23,632 nucleotides of DNA from Thermoleophilaceae bacterium. Its GTDB lineage: Bacteria > Actinomycetota > Thermoleophilia > Solirubrobacterales > Thermoleophilaceae. Made by a program: the position numbers and the translations under genes. The DNA lies in the NCBI GenBank assembly GCA_013696905.1, contig JACCXP010000201.1, positions 1-23,632 of the forward strand, given 5' to 3'. This document shows positions 6,730-13,092 of this stretch, piece by piece. Each line of letters begins with the position of its first letter. Within the stretch, counting starts at the first letter, position 1. The notes beneath the pieces were generated by a model. That model worked only from the letters and a program-made list of their open reading frames with translations, made no database searches and was not told where the DNA came from.

Positions 6730-6755
6730 TCGGGGCGCCCCGAGAGGCGCCCCGA
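6730..6755. repeat. Strong 10-bp GC-rich hairpin between divergent genes
   Basis: TCGGGGCGCC (6730-6739) pairs perfectly with GGCGCCCCGA (6746-6755) around the loop CCGAGA. The genes on both sides run away from it, so it does not terminate either of them. A cggtcgttt stretch follows on the plus strand. Confidence 0.6.
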
Positions 6756-6849
6756 CGGTCGTTTGCATCGCACACCCTCAAGGGCCCGGCGCCGGCTCAG
6801 AGCGCCAAAGCTCGTAACCGGATTGTCGGCCCACGAGGCGGCTGCCGAT

Positions 6850-6867
6850 ATGGGGTCGTGACCCCAT
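6850..6867. promoter_or_regulatory. Palindrome ATGGGGTC-GT-GACCCCAT before the kinase gene
   Basis: A perfect 8-bp inverted repeat with a 2-nt centre ends 2 nt before the ATG of the histidine kinase gene. TTGTCG at 6823-6828 could be a -35 for a -10 overlapping the left arm (CGATAT, 6846-6851). It may be an operator, possibly for the adjacent response regulator, or an RNA hairpin at the start site. Confidence 0.5.
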
Positions 6868-6869
6868 CT

Positions 6870-7838
6870 ATGCGCCGACGTGAATCCCTAGCCGGCCAGG
6901 TCGTGGCCATCAACGTGCTGCTGGTCGTGGCCACCCTGTTCGCGGCGAGCGCGGCGGCGTCGCTCGACCTCGAGGTCACCGACGAGCGGGCCCGCTTCGG
7001 GCTGCTGGCGATCACGATCGTGCTTGCCCTGCTCGTCAACATGGCGATGCTCAGGCGGCGCTTCGGCCCACTCGAGCGGCTGATCGAGCGCGTCGAGGCG
7101 ATCGACCCGGCCGACCCGCAGGCATTCGACCCGCCGCCCGAGGCTCGCTCGGTCGAGGAGATCGACCGGCTGGCGACGTCCTTCTGCCAGCTGCTCGACC
7201 GGATCGAGGTCGAGCGACGGCGCTCCGGCCGGCTCGTTCTGCGCGCCCAGGAGGAGGAGCGAAAGCGGGTCGCCCGCGACCTCCATGACGAGGTCAACCA
7301 GGCCCTGACCGCGATCCTGCTGCGACTCGAGGCGCTCTCCCACGACGCTCCGGAGCGCCTCGCCGGCGACATCGGCGAGGTCAAGGGCCTCACCAACCAG
7401 GCGATGGACGAGCTGCTCACGCTCGCCCGCCAGCTCCGCCCGACGGCGCTCGACGACCACGGCCTCGTGCCGGCGATCGACGGACAGGTGCGCCGCTTCG
7501 AGGAGCAGACGGGCATCCGGGCCGGCTTCGAAGCGCGCGGCGACGCATTCGGGCTCGGGGAGGACCAGCAGGTGGTCGTCTTCCGGGTCGCCCAGGAGGC
7601 GCTCTCGAACGTCGCCCGCCACTCGGGCGCGACGCGCGTGGCGGTGGGCCTGCGCGCAAGCGGCAACGGAGCGGTCGAGCTGAGCGTGCGCGACGACGGG
7701 CGCGGCTTCGCCCCGGCGGAGGCCTCCGGCGGCCTCGGGCTCTCGGGCATGGCCGAGCGCGCACGCCTCCTCAGCGGCGACCTCGAGATCGAGTCGGCGC
7801 CCGGCGAGGGCGCTGCCGTGACGCTGCGGCTGCGCTGA
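6870..7838 (+). CDS. NarL-type sensor histidine kinase
   Basis: A 322-residue kinase of the HisKA_3 family. Two membrane helices (~10-30 and ~43-61) are separated by only about 12 residues, so there is almost no outside sensor domain. A HAMP-like linker follows (~62-115). The phosphorylated histidine is His139 in RDLHDEVNQAL. The ATPase domain has the N-box VAQEALSNVARHSGA, then RDDGRGF and GGLGLSGMAER. The signal may be membrane-borne or come from a partner (inference). ATG 6870 is used; GTG 6858 is an in-frame alternative inside the palindrome upstream. Its stop overlaps the next gene's start by one base (TGATG), so kinase and regulator are coupled. Confidence 0.9.
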   Translation: MRRRESLAGQVVAINVLLVVATLFAASAAASLDLEVTDERARFGLLAITIVLALLVNMAMLRRRFGPLERLIERVEAIDPADPQAFDPPPEARSVEEIDRLATSFCQLLDRIEVERRRSGRLVLRAQEEERKRVARDLHDEVNQALTAILLRLEALSHDAPERLAGDIGEVKGLTNQAMDELLTLARQLRPTALDDHGLVPAIDGQVRRFEEQTGIRAGFEARGDAFGLGEDQQVVVFRVAQEALSNVARHSGATRVAVGLRASGNGAVELSVRDDGRGFAPAEASGGLGLSGMAERARLLSGDLEIESAPGEGAAVTLRLR

Positions 7839-8473
7839 TGCTGGCGCTGCTCGTCGCCGACGACCACGGCATCGTGCGCGCGGGGCTGCGCATGCTGCTC
7901 GAGCGCCAGCCGCGCATGCGCGTGGTGGCCGAGGCGGCCGATGGCGTCGAGGCCGTCGAGCTCGCGCTGCGCGAGCGACCGCGCGTGGCGATCCTCGACG
8001 TCTCGATGCCGCGCATGACCGGCATCCAGGCCGCGAGGGAGATCAAGGCCCGGGCACCCGAGGTCCAGGTCGTGCTGCTCTCGATGCACGACGACGAGCG
8101 CTACCTGTTCGACGCGCTGCACGCCGAGGCCTCGGGCTACGTGCTCAAGCGCGCGGCCGACACCGACCTGATCGAGGCGGTCCTCGCCGCCGACCGTGGT
8201 GAGCCGTTCCTGCCCCCCGCCACCCAGCGATCGCTGATCAGAGAATGGCTCGAGCGGGGTGCCGAGCAGCCGCGCGACCCGCTCACCCCGCGCGAGCTCG
8301 ACGTGGTCAAGCTGATCGCCGAGGCGCACACCAACCGCCAGATCGCGGAGATCCTGTCGCTGTCGGAGAAGACCGTCGAGTCACATCGCGGCAACGTGCT
8401 CGCGAAGCTCGGCATGCGCGACCGCGTCGAGCTGGTCCGCTACGCGGTCAGGCGAGGATTGATCGAGGCTTGA
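7838..8473 (+). CDS. NarL/LuxR-family response regulator
   Basis: A 211-residue regulator. The receiver domain has the acidic pair Asp8-Asp9, phospho-acceptor Asp54 in AILDVSMPRM, and Lys104 in GYVLKRA. A LuxR-type helix-turn-helix follows at ~145-211 (LTPRELDVVKLIAEAHTNRQ, then IAEILSLSEKTVESHRGNVL). It is the cognate partner of the upstream kinase, with overlapping stop and start codons. The target genes are unknown. The palindrome at 6850-6867 would suit autoregulation (inference). It converges on the carboligase gene with only one base between stop codons. Confidence 0.93.
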   Translation: MLALLVADDHGIVRAGLRMLLERQPRMRVVAEAADGVEAVELALRERPRVAILDVSMPRMTGIQAAREIKARAPEVQVVLLSMHDDERYLFDALHAEASGYVLKRAADTDLIEAVLAADRGEPFLPPATQRSLIREWLERGAEQPRDPLTPRELDVVKLIAEAHTNRQIAEILSLSEKTVESHRGNVLAKLGMRDRVELVRYAVRRGLIEA

Positions 8474-8474
8474 G

Positions 8475-10244
8475 TCAGTCGCGCTCGGGCAACGCGCCGA
8501 CGACCTCGCCCGCGTGCTCGCGCGTGCCGTCGAGGATCGGCTCGTACTCGTTGACCTTGTCGATCGAGATCCCCATCGCAGCGTCCGTGTCGCGCTCGGT
8601 GACGATCTCGACGAGCGCGGGCACCTGGTGCTCCTCGCTCGCCTCGACAGCCCAGCGAAGAGCCTCGGCGATGTCGCCGGGCTCGATGACCTTGCGCCCG
8701 AGCGCGCCCATCGCCTCCATCACGGCGACGTGGTCCATGCCGTAGGCGCCCGGCCCCTCGTAGGTGAGGTCGACGCCGTAGTCGAGCTTGTCGTAGCCGT
8801 ACTTCTCGCCCTGGCGAATCAGGCCCATGTAGCCGTTGTTGAGCATCACCAGCACGTAGGGCACCTTGTGCTGGACGGCGACTGCGATCTCCTCCATCAG
8901 GAACTCGAACGAGTAGTCGCCGACGATGCCGACGATCAGCTTGTCCGGCGCGCCCACCTTCGCGCCGATGCACGCCGGCACCTCCCAGCCGAGCGGGCCG
9001 GCCTGGCCGCAGCAGATGTAGTGGCGTGGCTTGTACGTCTTCTGGAACTGACCGCCGAAGATCTGGTAGAGGCCGATCGCGGTCAGGAAGACCGTGTCCT
9101 CGTCGAAGAACTCGTTGATCTCCTGGTAGACGCGCTGGGGCTTGACGGGCACGTCGTCGAAGTTGGTCTTGCGCAGCAGCGTCGAGCGCAGCTCGTCGAC
9201 CCGCTCCACCCACGCGCCCGGCTCGCGCGCGGAAGTCATGTCGCGCGCGACACCTAGGAAGGCCGCGAGCGCCAGCTTGGCGTCCGAGACGATCCCGAGG
9301 TCCGGCGCGAAGACGCGCCCCAGCTGGTTCGGATCGATGTCGACGTGGATGAACTTGCGGTCGCCGCGATAGACGTCGAGCTCGCCGGTATGGCGGTCGC
9401 CGAAGCGGGCGCCGACCGCGAGGATCAGATCGCTCTCGAGGAAGAGCGCGTTCGCGTAGCGCTGGCTCGTCTGGATGCCGACGATGCCGGCGCACAGCGG
9501 ATGGTCCTCGGGGATCGAGCCCTTGCCCATGTACGTCGGCGTGACCGGCACCTGCAGGTACTCGGCGAGCGCCATCAGCGCCTCCGAGGCCTCGCCGAGG
9601 ATCACGCCGCCGCCGGAGAGGATCATCGGGCGCTCTGCCGCGAGCAGCATCTCCATCGCCTGGCGCACGCCGTTCGCGTAGGGAGCGGGCTTCTCGAACT
9701 CGAGCGGGCCACCGCGCTGGGGGTCGAAGTCGACCTCCTCCCCCTTCTGCACGTTGAGCGGCAGGTCGATCAGGACCGGCCCGGGCCGTCCTTCGCGGGC
9801 GATCCGAAAGGCCTGGCGGAAGGTCCAAGGCATCTGGGCGGTCTCCTTGACCTGCACCGCCCACTTGGTGACGGGCTTCGCGATCTCGACGATGTCGACT
9901 GCTTGGAAGGCCTCCTTGTGGAGGACGTCGGTCGGCGCCTGCCCGGTGATGCAGATCATCGGGATCGAGTCGGCCATGTTCGTGTAGAGGCCCGTGATCA
10001 TGTTGGTGCCGGCGGGCCCCGAAGTGCCGATGTTGATTCCCACCTTGCCGGTGATGCGCGCGTAGCCGTCGGCGGCGTGGGTGCCGCCCTCCTCGTGGCG
10101 CACGGAGATGTGGCGGATCTGATCCGACTTCGCGAGTGCCTGATAGAGCGGCAGGATGGCCGCCCCCGGCACCCCGAAAGCGACCTCGACGCCCTCGCTC
10201 TCCATCACCTTCACGACGGCGTCCATCACGTTCATCTTGGGCAT
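8475..10244 (-). CDS. Glyoxylate carboligase-like ThDP enzyme (with Glu51)
   Basis: A 589-residue thiamine-diphosphate enzyme of the acetolactate synthase superfamily. It is closest by eye to glyoxylate carboligase (Gcl): FGVPGAAI, TSGPAGTNMITGLY, HKEAFQAVDIVEIAKPV, TLLRKTNFDDVPVKPQRVY and CGQAGPLGW all match Gcl landmarks. The ThDP/metal motif GDYSFEFLMEE...NNGYMGLIRQ is intact. Gcl joins two glyoxylates into tartronate semialdehyde plus CO2. Gcl normally has Val51 in place of the catalytic glutamate of this superfamily; here codon 51 is Glu (RHEEG). Activity may therefore differ, so no gene symbol is given. GAGGAG (10256-10251) lies 6 nt before ATG 10244. It follows an SDR gene on the same strand. 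Confidence 0.82.
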   Translation of the reverse strand: MPKMNVMDAVVKVMESEGVEVAFGVPGAAILPLYQALAKSDQIRHISVRHEEGGTHAADGYARITGKVGINIGTSGPAGTNMITGLYTNMADSIPMICITGQAPTDVLHKEAFQAVDIVEIAKPVTKWAVQVKETAQMPWTFRQAFRIAREGRPGPVLIDLPLNVQKGEEVDFDPQRGGPLEFEKPAPYANGVRQAMEMLLAAERPMILSGGGVILGEASEALMALAEYLQVPVTPTYMGKGSIPEDHPLCAGIVGIQTSQRYANALFLESDLILAVGARFGDRHTGELDVYRGDRKFIHVDIDPNQLGRVFAPDLGIVSDAKLALAAFLGVARDMTSAREPGAWVERVDELRSTLLRKTNFDDVPVKPQRVYQEINEFFDEDTVFLTAIGLYQIFGGQFQKTYKPRHYICCGQAGPLGWEVPACIGAKVGAPDKLIVGIVGDYSFEFLMEEIAVAVQHKVPYVLVMLNNGYMGLIRQGEKYGYDKLDYGVDLTYEGPGAYGMDHVAVMEAMGALGRKVIEPGDIAEALRWAVEASEEHQVPALVEIVTERDTDAAMGISIDKVNEYEPILDGTREHAGEVVGALPERD

Positions 10245-10275
10245 GCGCTTCTCCTCGGGCTCAGTTTCCGCGCCG

Positions 10276-10291
10276 CGGAACGAGCGTTCCG
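10276..10291. repeat. Small inverted repeat CGGAAC-GAGC-GTTCCG
   Basis: A perfect 6-bp inverted repeat with a 4-nt loop in the 79-bp gap between the SDR and carboligase genes. It lies in the leader of a possible promoter with TAGGGT (10309-10304, minus strand). Confidence 0.4.
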
Positions 10292-10323
10292 AGCAGGGCG
10301 AGAACCCTACAGCCGCCTGAAGC

Positions 10324-11064
10324 TCAGTGCATGCCGCCGTTGACGTCGAGCACCGCGCCGTGGATCTGGCGCGCGGAGGGCGAGGCCACGAAGAAGACGA
10401 CCTCGGCGACGTCGTCGGGACTCCCGATCCGCCCGAGCGGCATCCGCGCGGCTATTCGCGCGCGCTCGTCGTCGCTTGTGTGATCGGTCAGCAGGCGCGT
10501 CTCGATCGGCCCCGGGGCGACGCTGTTGACGCGCACGCCGGTGCCCCCGAGCTCGATCGCGAGGTGGCGCGTCAGGCCGATCAACGCGTATTTCGAGCAC
10601 GTGTAGTGGGCGCCGTTGGTGACGCTCGCGCGGCGCCCGGCGATCGAGGACATAATCACGATCGAGCCCTCGCCACGCTCGATCATCGCCGGAAGCGCCG
10701 CCTGGCAAGACACGAAGGCGCCGCCCAGGTTGACCGACACGACGTCCTGCCAGCGCTCCGGGGTGATCTCGAGGAACGGGTCGGGAAAGCCGACGGCGGC
10801 ATTGCAAACCAGCACCCCGACCGGCCCGAAGCGCTCCTCGGCGGTCGCGAGCATCGACTCGACCTGGGCGCGCTCGCGCACGTCGGCGAGGACGCCGAGG
10901 CAAGCGCCCGAGAGCTCGGTGGCGGCGGCCTCCGTGTCGTCGAGCCCCTCGACATCGGCGGCGACCACGTTCGCGCCGGCGCGCGCGAAGCGCAGCGCCA
11001 CCGCGCGACCGATGCCCCTTGCCGCACCGGTCACGACCACCGTCCGCGCCTTCTGCTCGCTCAC
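10324..11064 (-). CDS. SDR-family NAD(P)-dependent oxidoreductase
   Basis: A 246-residue classical short-chain dehydrogenase. The cofactor loop is TGAARGIG (12-19). NAAVG and the catalytic Ser (MSSIAG) and Tyr-Lys (HYTCSKYALIG) are all present, and the C-terminus ends with LDVNGGMH as in FabG-like enzymes. The start is GTG 11064 with a strong GGAGG (11075-11071) 6 nt upstream. It lies 79 bp upstream of the carboligase-like gene on the same strand, so it may reduce the product of that enzyme, for example tartronate semialdehyde to glycerate (inference). Known tartronate semialdehyde reductases belong to a different (beta-hydroxyacid dehydrogenase) family. It is divergent from the SCO1-like gene. 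Confidence 0.88.
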   Translation of the reverse strand: MSEQKARTVVVTGAARGIGRAVALRFARAGANVVAADVEGLDDTEAAATELSGACLGVLADVRERAQVESMLATAEERFGPVGVLVCNAAVGFPDPFLEITPERWQDVVSVNLGGAFVSCQAALPAMIERGEGSIVIMSSIAGRRASVTNGAHYTCSKYALIGLTRHLAIELGGTGVRVNSVAPGPIETRLLTDHTSDDERARIAARMPLGRIGSPDDVAEVVFFVASPSARQIHGAVLDVNGGMH

Positions 11065-11131
11065 CGCGGTCCTCCCTCGCGCTCGGCCAGAGCGACGAGC
11101 GTAACCGGGGCGCCCGCGGCGCGCGCCCGAT

Positions 11132-11137
11132 TACCCT
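11132..11137 (+). promoter_or_regulatory. -10 box of the SCO1-like gene (TACCCT)
   Basis: TACCCT ends 7 nt before GTG 11145, matching the TANNNT-N6-8-start arrangement seen at other genes here and predicting a leaderless message. Confidence 0.45.
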
Positions 11138-11144
11138 CGTCAGC

Positions 11145-11765
11145 GTGCATCCCCGACTGCTGCTCGCGCTCGTGCTGGCCGGCGTGCTCTCGCTTGGGGG
11201 GATCGTGGTCGGCGCGCTCGGGATGAGCCGCGAGCGCGCCGAGCCCGCCGGCACGGGCACCGGCGCTCGCTTCGAGGGCTCGCTGATGCCCGCCGGCGTG
11301 CGCGCGCCCGACTTCACCCTGCGCAATCAGGATGGCGAGCCGATCCGCATGCGCGACCTGCGCGGGCAGCCCGTCATCGTCACCTTCCTCTACACGCGCT
11401 GCGGCGACAGCTGCCCACCGCAGGCCCAGCAGGTCAAGGCCGCGCTCGACGAGCTCGGCCGCGACGTCCCCGCACTCGCGGTGTCGGTCGACCCGACGCA
11501 GGACACGCCGGCGAGCGCGCGGCACTTCCTCTCCAAGCAGGGGATGATCGGGCGCATGGAGTGGGCGCTCGGCACGCGGACGCAGCTCGCACGCGTCTGG
11601 AAGGGCTTCGCGATCCAGCCGCAGCTCTCGGACGCAGAGCACCAGGCCCGGATCGCGCTCGTGGACGCACGCGGCTTCCAGCGCGTCGGCTTCCCGCTCG
11701 CTCAGGCGACCCCCGGCGCGATCGCCCACGACGTGCGCGAGCTGGCGCGCGAGCAGACGGGTTGA
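11145..11765 (+). CDS. SCO1/SenC-like membrane-anchored copper/thiol protein
   Basis: A 206-residue protein with one N-terminal membrane helix (~4-26, LLLALVLAGVLSLGGIVVGA) and an outside thioredoxin fold. The copper/redox motif is TRCGDSCP (Cys86, Cys90), and the third ligand, His166, is in the stretch AEHQARIALVDARG. SCO proteins deliver copper to the CuA centre of cytochrome c oxidase or act as thiol-disulfide reductases. No oxidase gene lies nearby, so the exact partner is unknown. The start is GTG 11145, placed directly before the membrane helix and 7 nt after a TACCCT box. The frame is open upstream but would give a charged leader that overlaps the divergent SDR gene. Confidence 0.86.
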   Translation: MHPRLLLALVLAGVLSLGGIVVGALGMSRERAEPAGTGTGARFEGSLMPAGVRAPDFTLRNQDGEPIRMRDLRGQPVIVTFLYTRCGDSCPPQAQQVKAALDELGRDVPALAVSVDPTQDTPASARHFLSKQGMIGRMEWALGTRTQLARVWKGFAIQPQLSDAEHQARIALVDARGFQRVGFPLAQATPGAIAHDVRELAREQTG

Positions 11766-11796
11766 GGCGCGGCCGACCGCTTCGGCGAGGGCCGGT

Positions 11797-11817
11797 TATC
11801 CTACCTTCCCGGTAGGA
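11797..11817 (+). promoter_or_regulatory. suf operon promoter with overlapping operator
   Basis: The -10 box TATCCT (11797-11802) overlaps a perfect inverted repeat, TCCTACC (11799-11805) and GGTAGGA (11811-11817), with a 5-nt centre. It lies just upstream of the Rrf2 regulator gene, as expected for an autorepressed suf operon. Binding by this Rrf2 protein is inference. Confidence 0.55.
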
Positions 11818-11823
11818 ATGCTT

Positions 11824-11872
11824 CTGAGGGCTCCCGCCCTCAGGTTCCGACCCAACGCTCGCCCTCCGGGCG
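11824..11872 (+). promoter_or_regulatory. Structured leader of the suf operon: two tandem hairpins
   Basis: CTGAGGGC (11824-11831) and GCCCTCAG (11836-11843) form a perfect 8-bp stem with a 4-nt loop. CGCCC (11860-11864) and GGGCG (11868-11872) form a second. Both lie in the roughly 75-nt leader between the -10 box and ATG 11885. They could attenuate, stabilise or process the transcript. Confidence 0.5.
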
Positions 11873-11884
11873 CTCGATCATCTC

Positions 11885-12340
11885 ATGATGTTCTCCACCA
11901 AAGCCGAGTACGGCGTGCGCGTGATGGCGCACCTCGCCGCCTGTGACGGCTCGCAGCCGGTCGCGCTCGGCGCGATCGCCGAGGCCGAGGGCCTACCGCT
12001 CGCCTACCTCGAGCACCTTGTGCAGCGCCTGCGTCGTGCCGAGCTCGTCGACTCGCGCCGCGGGGCGCATGGCGGCTACAGCCTGTCCCGGCCGGCCGGC
12101 GCGATCTCGATGGCCGAGGTCGTGGCAGCGCTCGAGGGCGAGATCGCACCCGTCGAGTGCATCAGCGCGGACCCCGACGGCTCGCTCGTCTGCTCGCGCG
12201 AGCGCGACGGCGGCGCATCGGGCCCCTGTCCCACCAAGCTGCTGTGGACGCGCGTGCAAGGCTCGATCGTGCGCACGCTCGAGGAGATGACCTTGTCGGA
12301 CCTCATCCCAGAAACAACGACGAAGAGAGTTTCCGTATGA
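11885..12340 (+). CDS. Rrf2-family Fe-S-sensing regulator of suf (SufR/IscR type)
   Basis: A 151-residue winged-helix regulator. The family start FSTKAEYGVRVMAHLA is followed by the DNA-reading helix LPLAYLEHLVQRLRRAELVDS and the wing RGAHGGYSLSRPA. Three cysteines (Cys92, Cys103, Cys115) form the likely Fe-S site; E. coli IscR has Cys92, Cys98 and Cys104, so spacing here is wider. It heads the suf genes and its stop overlaps the sufC start by four bases (ATGA). It probably represses the operon when its cluster is intact (inference). Adjacent ATG codons at 11885 and 11888 are both possible starts. There is no strong ribosome site. Confidence 0.9.
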   Translation: MMFSTKAEYGVRVMAHLAACDGSQPVALGAIAEAEGLPLAYLEHLVQRLRRAELVDSRRGAHGGYSLSRPAGAISMAEVVAALEGEIAPVECISADPDGSLVCSRERDGGASGPCPTKLLWTRVQGSIVRTLEEMTLSDLIPETTTKRVSV

Positions 12341-13092
12341 GCCTCGAGATCCAGAACCTGCATGTGAGCACCGACGACCGGGAGATCCTGCACGGGGTCG
12401 ACCTGAGCGTGGCGAAGGGCGAGACGCACGCGCTGATGGGCCCCAACGGGTCCGGGAAGTCCACACTCGCCAACACGATCATGGGCAATCCGGCCTACCA
12501 GATCACGGAGGGGCGGATCCTCCTGAACGGCGAGGACGTGACCGAGGCAGAGCCCGACGAGCGCGCCCGCGCCGGGCTCTTCCTGGCGTTTCAGTACCCG
12601 GCCACGATCCCGGGCGTCTCAGTCGCCAACTTCCTGCGCACGGCGGTCAACGCAGGTCGCGACGAGCCGATCAAGGTCAAGGACTTCGGCGCGCTGCTGC
12701 GCGAGAACATGGAGCTCTTGAAGATGGATCCGGCGTTCAACAAGCGCTATCTCAACGAGGGCTTCTCAGGCGGCGAGAAGAAGCGCGCCGAGATCTTGCA
12801 GCTCGCGATGCTACGGCCCCAGATCGCGGTCCTCGACGAGACCGACTCCGGGCTCGACATCGACGCGTTGAGGGTCGTCTCAGACGGCGTCAACGCGCTG
12901 CGAGGACCGGACCTCGGCACCTTGATCATCACCCACTACACGCGCATCCTGCGCTACGTGCGCCCCGACTTCGTCCACATCATGCTCGACGGCCGGGTCG
13001 TCCGCGAGGGTGGCGCGGAGCTCGCCGATCAGCTCGAGGAGCAGGGCTACGACTTCATCCGCGAGGAGGTGAGCGCGGCCGATGCCTCCTAG
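12337..13092 (+). CDS. sufC: SufC, ATPase of the Fe-S scaffold complex
   Basis: A 251-residue ABC-type ATPase. Walker A is GPNGSGKST (35-43), the Q-loop is in LFLAFQYPATIPG, the signature is FSGGEKKR (143-150), Walker B with the catalytic Glu is IAVLDETDSGLD, and the switch histidine is His200. The DETDSGLD stretch and the FNKRYLNEGFSGGEKKR block are hallmarks of SufC rather than transporter ATPases. It binds SufB/SufD-type scaffolds and drives their conformational change. ATG 12337 overlaps the regulator stop by four bases, and its own end overlaps the start of sufD by 11 bases, so the three are translationally coupled. Confidence 0.96.
   Translation: MSLEIQNLHVSTDDREILHGVDLSVAKGETHALMGPNGSGKSTLANTIMGNPAYQITEGRILLNGEDVTEAEPDERARAGLFLAFQYPATIPGVSVANFLRTAVNAGRDEPIKVKDFGALLRENMELLKMDPAFNKRYLNEGFSGGEKKRAEILQLAMLRPQIAVLDETDSGLDIDALRVVSDGVNALRGPDLGTLIITHYTRILRYVRPDFVHIMLDGRVVREGGAELADQLEEQGYDFIREEVSAADAS

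Noticed and set aside
6692..6869. Possible tRNA or small RNA in the gap upstream of the kinase
   Set aside because: No T-loop GGTTCGA-type sequence or cloverleaf found on either strand; only the hairpin and palindrome are supported.
6797..8329. 510-codon minus-strand open frame opposite the two-component genes
   Set aside because: Ser/Arg/Ala-rich, no recognisable domain, and fully covered by the well-supported kinase and regulator genes.
8440..9864. Alternative minus-strand frame inside the carboligase-like gene
   Set aside because: Arg/Gly/Pro-rich translation with no motif; the Gcl-like frame covers the same DNA with full family conservation.
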